Shown here: positions 56,818 to 64,000 of the stretch, piece after piece
Position numbering within the stretch: position 1 is the stretch's first letter
Layout of the letters: every line of letters begins with the position of its first letter
Assembly (NCBI GenBank): GCA_001931875.2
Contig: MSJH02000815.1
Location: forward strand, 310,001 to 374,000
From: Byssochlamys sp. IMV 00236
Lineage: Eukaryota; Ascomycota; Eurotiomycetes; Eurotiales; Thermoascaceae
Reading direction: 5' to 3'
DNA length: 64,000 nt
Program-made: the position numbers and the translations under genes
Notes under the pieces: generated by a model
What the model saw: only the letters and a program-made list of their open reading frames with translations
Told to the model about the DNA's origin: nothing
Databases searched by the model: none

Positions 56818-58525
56818 ATGGGGTTACATTCAAAACAACTGATATACATGCTCTCACCCCCGCATGGGAAGATCACTCCTCAAGACCATGGAGGCTACAT
56901 TGTGATCATGACTTGGATTATGATGTCCCTCATGAGCTTAACAGTTCTGGCTAGATTACTGACGCGCATTATCCCTGTTACAATATATGGATGGGACGAT
57001 GTAGCAATTGGTCTTGGGATGGTATGTTTTTCTTTTGTTAAGTGGATATTCGAGACGATACACTGACTCCCAGACGAAGGTTGTTGCCATAATTCAGTCC
57101 GTCGTTGTCCATTGGGCAGTGAACAATGGCATGGGACGCCATTATAGTGCGTTAAACTCTCATGAATTCACACTGTACAGCAAGGCAGGCAACTGAGGAA
57201 CTTGTATGTGAGGGAAAGAGTCGGGCTAACCCGTCGAATAGTACAATTACGCCGCTCAAATATTATTTACCATAGCGCTCTGCTTCGCAAAACTTTCCGT
57301 TTTGCTTTTTATCTCGAGACTCACCCCTTCAATAGAAATGAAGCGGGTATCTCGTGTCGCAGCGGGAATTGTGACAGCATGGGGCATGTCGTTCGCTACT
57401 GCACTCGCATTGCAGTGTAAAGGACCCGCACATTGGGATTTCTCGCAGGAGGAGAACTGCGTGGATAGAGTTGGTCGTCAACTATTCCTCCATGATTCTA
57501 TGTGTTCTAATATGTGGATATTAGTCCAGTCTCTACTGTCTTTTCGGGACACTCGATATTATCACAGAGGTCGCTATCATGAGTCTACCAGCGTTCATTG
57601 TCTGGAACGTACAAATTACGAGACGGCAGCGATGGACGGTTATAGGTGTATTCTGTTCTCGTTTGTTGTGAGTTCTTCTAGTTTGAACTCCTCAACTGGG
57701 TCCATCTAATATAGCCTATAGTGTCTGCGTTTCTACGGCCTTTACGTTGAGTACTCTACGCCCTTATCGTGAGGCTGGAGATCAGACTTGGAATGAGGTA
57801 ACTCCTCAGATATGGATACAGTATGTATGCCTCAGAGTCAAAGGGCCTGTAACTTAGGGACTAACATACCATGGTTTAGAACTACACAGGCATTATCTCT
57901 AACGACAGCTTGCATCCCTTGTCTTCGTCCTTTTCTCGCCTCGCTTGAGTCCGGCTTCATTGACTCCACGATGCGCTCCCACATCAATAAGACCTATGGA
58001 AGCAGCTCTGGAAGCGCTGCTAAAGGTTCAGCTTCTGGTGGCAGCCGTAGTGATGGCAGCAACCCCACATCTGAAGAAGGAATCGAGCTCAAAGCCATTG
58101 GGCGAAGAACGGAGACGTCTAGAGTGGCAATCCTAACGCCGGATAACAATCTCTTTACGTCTCGTATGGCGTCGACGAGTATTCAAACAGACGCAAGGAA
58201 AGCTAAGGCCGCATTATCTGGCCTTCAGAAACGAACAGAATCAAATTTCGACGACGGTCTCCCGTTCAGAGTTGGCGACAGAACAATTAGGAAGATTTCC
58301 AATCATCGGTACCAAATTCCACCTCGACCACTTGGTAGTTCTGGTGGTGAATCCACACGCCCCCTGAACGACTCTACGGAGATGGTGCTTTTTACGGACG
58401 ATGAATCGAGTACAGAAGCAGATCATCGAGGAAGGCAACCTTTTGAGTCTAATAGGGGAAACAATATTAGGAGAGCCAGAGACAGTCTCGACTCATACAG
58501 AGGGGGGAAACTATCTTATACTTGA
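56818..58525 (+). CDS. Fungal rhodopsin-like seven-pass integral membrane protein
   Basis: Predicted 476-aa protein of the large fungal 'rhodopsin domain' (PTH11-related, no retinal Lys) group, putative surface sensors. Exons: 56818-57021, 57074-57184, 57242-57469, 57525-57667, 57722-57820, 57880-58525; the frame closes across all. Helices include YIVIMTWIMMSLMSLTVLAR, VVAIIQSVVVHWAV, YAAQILFTIALCFAKLSVLL, VAAGIVTAWGMSFATALALQ, FGTLDIITEVAIMSLPAFIV and VCVSTAFTLSTL, with the family's GWDDVAIG, QCKGPAHWD, CLRPFLASLESGFID and cytosolic Ser-rich tail. Intron 2 (57185-57241) has a GC donor; using the nearby GTATGT instead leaves an in-frame TGA. So either a GC-AG intron is used or the gene is a recent pseudogene. 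Start at 56848 is also possible. Confidence 0.72.
57185..57241 (+). other. Putative GC-AG intron
   Basis: 57-nt intron with AAG|GCAGGC donor, GCTAAC branch-like site 10 nt before the end, and AATAG acceptor. It keeps phase 0 between YSK and YNYAAQ. GC-AG introns are a small minority in fungi. The competing GTATGT donor at 57204 would keep a TGA stop (57193-57195) in the exon. Confidence 0.55.
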
Positions 58526-60073
58526 GCAGAAATAAGATTCATACAGCGTTCTTTGTTTATCTCGTTTGATGATTCCCCATGTGCTACGTCTCAAATTCCC
58601 ATCTCGAGCGTCTGAAACTACTTTTTACTGTACATAGCGCATTACTGCTACATACTGGTGCGGTCCAGCATACGAAGGCGTGTTCATGCATGGTATCCTA
58701 AGACTTTTAATTCAAAGCGTATATAGATGGACATCCCGAATTTTGGTATATCCCTAACTCTGGTTATAGAGGACATCGACTTATGAGTACCGATCTAGAA
58801 TTATACTACAACTTTATCCACAAGTACTTGGCAGTACCAAGGAAATGTTGAACGAGCATCTATGATTTCTCCAGTGCGGACACCTGGCCCCTCAGCTAAC
58901 GACTTTTTATCCCTTGCTTAAAGCATGCCTCCCGTCCCGCTTAGCCTTACGCCCCCTCCCCTAACTGTCACCTTCGCTCGCGATAGTCTAACGCTACTCT
59001 CCTAGCCAACCGCCATATGCGAAGCAAGGGCGATCATTATTGTCTATAAGCGAGGTATGACAGAACCACAGATAAGAGCATGAAGCGGCGATAAGCGTGT
59101 CTGAGCTCAGAGATCTTATTAGTTCCCCTCTGGCATGCCGAGCCTGTTACAGCCTTAATTAGGAATTCTTAGCAAAATTACTTATAGAATTGCTTTTCTA
59201 GATTAGAGAAATGCAATCAGACGACTAGGATTCAATATACCTCTGTATTTCCGTCAATGTCCATAGAGTATAACTAGCGGGTAAGGTGGCTAAGTATTTT
59301 TAGTCTAATACGGAAGCTATTTGGCCTAAATTCTAACAGGAACAGCATAATGATTAAGTGCATCTATATACGGGTCTTTATCCGCCATGTCGATATGTTA
59401 TAGATTGATACACTAACTATCTAGTATGGATCTCGCAAGGATACTATATGCTGTTCTTTTCGAGCTTTGGCTCAGCCATTAGACAGTAACCTGGTATTGC
59501 TTGACAGATTCAACCGCCCTACTTCCTTATCAGTCCACCAGGGAATTCAATTATTTACAACTAGATCTGGCTGGATCCAGTAAATTCCAAAAAGACGTGT
59601 CGCGCATCTTAGCTATCGAAATATTTTTATTTAGATCATCCTTATGATTTTCAGCTTAAGAAGTTGCCGCCACACATGCCTTTACAGCTTCATTGGCGGT
59701 TGAGGCTTCCCTAGGCACGTTATATTCTCGACAGTGAGACGAACGGTGAAGGTACCAGCTGCCATCCAAAGGCACAACAACCAGAGGTCCAGCTTTACAG
59801 TTGCCGCTGCCGGCCCTTTACACTAGGTATTTCTTATTATAAAACCTAAAAGCTTAGGAAGGAACTTAGGGCCAAGAGGGAGTATTATCAATAGATGATT
59901 GCGGCACTTTGAGAATAATAAACAAGAACTAGATGCAAGATCTATGTTAAGAAGGAATACCGGGCGCTCTAGGACTCTTTTATACATATACATGACTAAC
60001 TATAGTCTACTAGGATTATATGTCATATTACCTAGTGCAAAACGAGATGGAAGATGAAAAAGAAGTAAGTATA

Positions 60074-60091
60074 TAAAAAAAACTGCAAAAA
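60074..60091 (-). terminator. RNA polymerase III terminator of 5S
   Basis: T-runs immediately after the 5S 3' end: a run of six Ts, then GCAGTT and a second run of eight Ts, read on minus. T-runs of four or more end Pol III transcription. Confidence 0.8.
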
Positions 60092-60210
60092 ACATACAAC
60101 AGCCGGGATTCGCTGGTGGTCACCCACCCAACTACTAACCGGCCGGCGTGTGGCTTAAGTACGGCTGAGCGGACGGGAAGCCCTGTTTTCCACACCCTAT
60201 GGTCGTATGT
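60092..60210 (-). rRNA. 5S rRNA: 5S ribosomal RNA
   Basis: Complete 119-nt 5S rRNA gene on minus, from ACATACGACCATAGGGTGTG to GGCTGTTGTATGT. Terminal helix I pairs ACATACGAC with GTTGTATGT, allowing one G-U. The TFIIIA/internal-control elements are present (AGCCGTACTTAAGCCACACG and GGTTAGTAGTTGGGTGGGTG). It matches the Aspergillus-type 5S sequence I know. Downstream T6 and T8 runs (minus strand, 60091-60074) serve as RNA polymerase III terminators. In Aspergillus and most filamentous fungi 5S genes are scattered as single copies, so an isolated copy here is normal. Confidence 0.95.
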
Positions 60211-60258
60211 GCTAGATATTGCTCTTAGGGATGTTATATAGTTACACTATTTCACTGT

Positions 60259-60581
60259 TCAAACCAAGTACCGAAGGTCCCGGGAGCTGGATAGCCCCTG
60301 AGTGAGACTGTTAAAAGGTATTCGGATTAGATATGTCAAGTCCAATATACTGGATATCTGAAAAAAAATGATCCGTGGTTCCTGAGAGGATTTAGTATGA
60401 CAAGAAGCCATTTGCTTGAAGACCAAATAGGTCAACTCACAGCTCGCTCTATTGCGTTGCAGATTGCTTCTGTCGAATTTCGCCACATATAGCCGTTGAC
60501 AATATCATCGAGGGGACAGCCGACGAATTGGACCAAAGTCCTAGTGGTAGTCTGGAGATTTCTAGTGAAGTTGCGGCTCAT
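60259..60581 (-). CDS. Weak two-exon small gene, 87 aa
   Basis: Exons 60581-60441 and 60381-60259, joined by a 59-nt intron with GTGAGT donor, ACTAAAT branch-like site and TCTCAG acceptor; the frame closes. Protein starts MSRNFTRNLQTTTRTLVQF and ends in SSSRDLRYLV. No family or localisation signal is recognised. Good splice sites and a 5' ATG favour a gene; the AT-rich surroundings, small size and the 5S gene 49 bp downstream argue for caution. It could be a remnant of a larger degenerated gene. Confidence 0.28.
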
Positions 60582-61047
60582 GGTGGAAATTGAGTACCTT
60601 TCCCGGAAATATGAAGAATACAATCTGAAAACAATGAAGATATTAAGGATTGTCGATTTAGTGCAGCAGTAAAGTTCATCCTATTTAAATCCTACAACGG
60701 CACTCAAAAGACAACCAAATCCAGGAATTCTTCCATTAATGACGCCAGGCTCTAAGGCCAGGGCTGTGTTTCATGCATAGAGCGCTCAATGTTTTAGACA
60801 ACTTGTGGCCATCCAATCTACCCATTCCGTACAACTGGTAGGGTTGCCTCCAATTGGAACGTGTATATAGTTATCACGCCCGAAACGGAAACTAGTTTAC
60901 TTAGGGTGTGAAGATCACTTGGCGCCATACCTATCCAGGTGCTCTCGAATCCTGGTGAGCACATCTTTTGTATGATTATTATTATCATTATTAGCTATTT
61001 CCTTTACCTACGCGCTCGACTAGGGAGCTTTTGCGCTCAACTTCACG

Positions 61048-62582
61048 ATGCAGCAAGCCGCACGAAAGGCTTGGAGTATTTGTATCCCTGACGTTCGCAG
61101 AAGCTTGACTACATGTCTATCCTCTACTTCAATCTTTAAACAAGTTTCCCTACCCTTAAGTCCGAGGAGCATATTCGTGCAGTATCGAACAGTCATGTCG
61201 CCATCGCAGTGGACATGCACACCAAGAGTGTTTCCCACCTCGGGATTCGAGCTACTTGACCAGTCCATTGAGCTTGATGAGGAAACACTGCCGACGTACC
61301 AGCCTGAGAAATACTACCCAGTCAACCAGGGTGAGATACTCAATGATCGGTATCAAACGCTTGCCAAAATAGGGTACGGAGTAACCTCAACGGTTTGGCT
61401 TGCGAAAGACTTGATGTAGGTGCAAGATTTGTCTCAAGCTAAGTATCTGGACGAGGCGGTTCTAATAGCATGATAAAAATTAGCGCATCAACATATGTTG
61501 TTTTGAAAGTCTACGTAACCGGTCAAAACAGGGATCACGAGCGAGAGCTTCACATCTACAAGCACATGAATCTGAAGGAAACAAAGCATCCCGGCAGAAA
61601 CTTCATTCGCAAACTCCTGGACCATTTTTACATCCAGGGCCCTCATGGCCGTCATATCTGCCTTGTTCACGAGCCTCTCGGAATGAGTGCAGATCTTCTG
61701 GTGAAGATGTCTCCTGGACAGGCAATGACGCTTGATCAAATGAAGCCAGGTATCCGACAGCTGCTTATCGCTCTAGATTTCCTGCATTCGGAGTGTCACA
61801 TTATCCATACCGGTAATATACCCAACCCCCCCGAAGAGCTTGTAATATAGGCCTAACTCTGTCGCAGATCTTCAGCTGAAGAATTTACTACTGCCGGGAC
61901 CGGAGACAAGCTATCTTTCTCGATTTGAAGAAGCTGAAGTCACGGACCCATCGCCTAGAAAAGTTCTCAGAGACCGAACAATCTACAAGACTTTGAGTTT
62001 CCTTCCAAGAGGTGGGCTGCCACTTCTTACTGATTTTGGGGAAGCTCGATTGGGCGACAAAGAACACAATGACGATATCATGCCGAACATTTACAGAGCT
62101 CCTGAAGTGATTTTGAGATCGAGTTGGGGTTTCAAAGTGGATATCTGGAACGTTGCCATGGTAGTGAGTTTAAACTTATTTTGACTTTGGCTTGACAAAA
62201 ATGAAAAAAGCTAATATTTTGTCATATGTAGGCCTGGGATATCGTTAGCCCTCGCCCCCTTATCAATGGCAAAAACTCAGATGGTATATTTGATGACCGC
62301 GTCCACATGGCAGAACTAGTTGCCCTTCTAGGCCCTCCACCACCCGAATTTCGGGAACAGAGACACCTCAGTTCGGCCTTCTGGGATGAGTCGGGCAACT
62401 GGAAGGGAGTAGCCCCGATTCCAGACACTACTCTCGAGAGCCTGGCCGAGAAGACTGAAGGGGAAGACAAGGAAGGGTTCTTGCGGTGGCTCCGGATGGC
62501 CTTGCAGTGGAACCCCGAGGACCGGTCGACGTCTTTGGAGTTATTATATGATGAGTGGCTGATGAAGGGGCTAGGAGAATGA
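61048..62582 (+). CDS. SRPK-like protein kinase
   Basis: Predicted 447-aa serine/threonine kinase of the fungal SRPK-like group. Exons: 61048-61415, 61484-61812, 61868-62163, 62232-62582. Subdomain landmarks: degenerate Gly loop IGYGVTSTVWLAKD, ATP Lys131 in VVLKVY, catalytic loop HTDLQLKN with Asp233 (HxD with Thr, typical of SRPKs rather than HRD), DFG at 288-290 (LLTDFGEARLGD), APE at 310-312. The domain starts about residue 100; the first 80 residues are basic and hydroxylated, possibly a targeting peptide or a mis-predicted start (a second ATG precedes MSPSQWTCTPRVF). Two in-frame acceptors 15 nt apart exist for intron 1. SRPK-like genes are expanded and poorly conserved in Aspergillus; the substrate is unknown. 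Confidence 0.82.
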
Positions 62583-63087
62583 GGTAGGACATAGAAATAG
62601 TACGGCCAAATGGAAGCAAGGGCAGGTTCTTAGGAAACGTCCTTACTCAGAACCTCATCAATGTGGGTATTATTTCCTGAGGCGAGCGAGTTGATCGGAG
62701 CAGAGTTGGTGGGATAGAATTATGTGATCAGCAGGGTTGGTTTTACAAAGTTTGGGCATCCACCATCAAGCAAATGGTGTTAACAGGTAGGCTTCATATT
62801 ATTAGTGGTTCAGCCTCTTAACTACCTAAGTCTCCTGAATTAAGCAATTATTCCCAGTAGCTCCAAGATATTATCTACGACGCAGTTGACTAGCGACAGG
62901 CTATCAGACAATCATATCGGTTACCTGTGTACAAAAGAGCTAAGGGCGAAAATCCGATGCAAGATACCTAGTGCTCGATTTATCCACGCTAGAAGTGTTC
63001 CAAGTCGGTACATGATCAAAAACATGATAAAGAGATGAGGGGCATGCAAGACATTAACGGCCTCCCCCCGGTACCAAAAGGACTAGA
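62583..63087. other. Convergent 3' flanks
   Basis: 500 bp between the converging kinase (+) and methyltransferase (-). Mixed composition, nothing gene-like. Confidence 0.4.
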
Positions 63088-64000
63088 TCAGTCAAAGTCC
63101 TCTTGTACCGGAGTGCGAGAACCATCAGTGGTAGCAGGGGGAGGTAACTCGATAAAGGTGAACTCCAAGACGCTCAAGAAAGAACCAGGGGGACAATGTT
63201 TGCGCTCGAATCGGAATCGCTTATCGGCCATTCGCACCATATTGATGTATTCAACCATGGAACGCGCTCTTCCCATATGGAGAGCATGCATGCGTATATC
63301 CGTTATCCGTCCCTCCATTTCGATGGCCTCGCAGTCCCAATCCACATCATCCATGAGCATCTCGTTGATAAAAAGCTTGGCTCCATGATTCATTGCCTTT
63401 CCCACGCCACGTATGATGTCCCTCGCAAAATCGTCAGACCACGACTGCATGATCCAGCGGTAAAAGTAAGCATCGGCAGTCACTCGTTGGCTCTTGAAAA
63501 GATCATTATGCTCGAAAGTAATACGTGTTCTGTATCGCTTGGGCAGCGACTTTCGACCAAGAGCGACAGCTTCAGGAAGATCTTGTACGACAAACTTGAG
63601 ATGATGAAACCTATCCGCAAGAGCCATTGAGATGTGGCCAGGACATCCTCCGCACTGCGGTGAATTAGTCGACCAGTACTATGTATGCCGCAGACAAAGG
63701 ATACCTACTTACGTCAACAACAGTATTAACCAGTCTCCAGTCAAAACAAGATATCACATGCTCCATCGAATATTGTTCGAGCTTGGCAGTGGCAGCCATA
63801 AGACTTTGATATTCTTTGGCGTCTTCAGGAACGCGCTCGATGCGTTGCCAATATGTCTCCAGTGCCTCACCACGTTCTTTATGGGAAATGCTCCAAGCAG
63901 AACAATAGGGATTACGACCAGTGGGATCCATCTTGAATGACTCGCTGATCTCCGCAGCAGTTACCAAAGCTTCTTTGAATCCCCAATGCAAAGCGTGAGC
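63088..64000 (-). CDS. SAM-dependent O-methyltransferase, partial (5' end off right edge)
   Basis: C-terminal 285 residues of a class-I O-methyltransferase (plant/fungal OMT, 'methyltransf_2' type). Exons within the window: beyond 64000 to 63713, then 63654-63088 (58-nt intron). The frame is open to the edge, so the N-terminal dimerisation domain is missing. Seen here: HWGFKEALVTAAEISESF, the SAM loop VDCGGCPGH (usually GGG/GGS), FVVQDLP (acidic loop), FNDLFKSQ-like EHNDLFKSQRVTADAYFYRW, and SWSDDFARDIIRGVGKAMNHG, whose position fits the catalytic helix. Such enzymes methylate polyketides and phenols in secondary-metabolite clusters. Substrate and cluster identity are not determinable from this piece. 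Confidence 0.85.

Larger units (their letters stand above)
58526..61047. other. AT-rich gene-poor region with a 5S gene
   Basis: 2.5 kb with one RNA gene and one weak small gene. From about 59000 to 60080 the sequence is stop-rich in all frames and AT-rich (TATAGA, TTAGTC words), the look of decayed or RIP-mutated DNA, though I could not recognise an element family. TATTATTATCATTATTAG lies near 60976. Confidence 0.4.

Noticed and set aside
59000..60080. Possible transposase relic
   Set aside because: Stop-rich and AT-rich as expected of mutated repeats, but no frame gives a recognisable transposase motif and I saw no terminal repeats.
1..64000. tRNA genes, CRISPR arrays, bacterial-type operons, virus-like sequences
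   Set aside because: A visual check for tRNA B-box patterns found only coding or unpaired matches; no direct-repeat/spacer pattern exists; gene structure is eukaryotic throughout; no viral genes were recognised.

Overview
The window is nuclear DNA of a filamentous ascomycete, most likely Aspergillus or a close Eurotiales relative. The genes are compact and split by 47-124 nt introns with GTATGT/GTGAGT-type donors and CAG/TAG acceptors. The proteome is typical of an Aspergillus chromosome arm: Pls1/Tsp3-type tetraspanin, P3A proton ATPase, Jen-type transporter, fungal rhodopsin-like membrane protein. The 5S rRNA gene is dispersed rather than in tandem. I built gene models by joining open segments at consensus splice sites and checking that the frame closes, so exon limits are inferred and not transcript-proven. 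Many open segments begin at a non-ATG codon; starts given here are the first sensible ATG.

Layout. 0.6-9.1 kb, all on minus: an orphan 868-aa protein, a mitochondrial pyruvate dehydrogenase kinase and a P-type H+-ATPase. 11-14 kb: a paraoxonase-like protein (+) and a tetraspanin (-). 14.7-23 kb is dense housekeeping: cytosolic GluRS (-) diverging from mitochondrial uL1 (+), COG2 (-) diverging from an orphan gene (+) across a 20-N assembly gap, then the Fe-S scaffold Cfd1 (-). 23.5-27 kb: a Jen-like carboxylate transporter and the p47/Shp1 Cdc48 adaptor, both minus. 27.8-30.5 kb: MIM1 and OXA1, two mitochondrial membrane-protein biogenesis factors, side by side on plus. 31-32.3 kb: a divergent adenylate-kinase-fold protein, preceded by a decayed array of about 170-bp repeats and a perfect 37-bp palindrome. 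35.6-37.2 kb: an acyltransferase-3 membrane enzyme, then about 3 kb with no convincing gene. 40.3-47.2 kb, all minus: TAF11, S-adenosylmethionine decarboxylase with a long uORF-bearing leader, and TAF6. 47.9-54.7 kb, minus: a protein with an NLR-type N-terminal domain, an Sfh5-like Sec14 protein with a KEEPA minisatellite tail, and an APC amino-acid/choline permease.

From about 54.7 kb to the right end the window is sparser and more accessory: a rhodopsin-like membrane protein whose frame needs a GC-AG intron, AT-rich gene-poor sequence with a lone 5S rRNA gene, an SRPK-like kinase, and an O-methyltransferase running off the right edge that may be the border of a secondary-metabolite cluster.

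Functional threads are mitochondrial biogenesis and metabolism (PDK, uL1m, MIM1, OXA1), general transcription (TAF6, TAF11), secretory traffic and lipid transfer (COG2, Sfh5, Shp1), and plasma-membrane transport. I found no CRISPR array, tRNA, recognisable intact transposon or virus. No wholly new system is evident. The best leads are the decayed repeat array plus palindrome, the S-adenosylmethionine decarboxylase leader, and several family members with altered key motifs.
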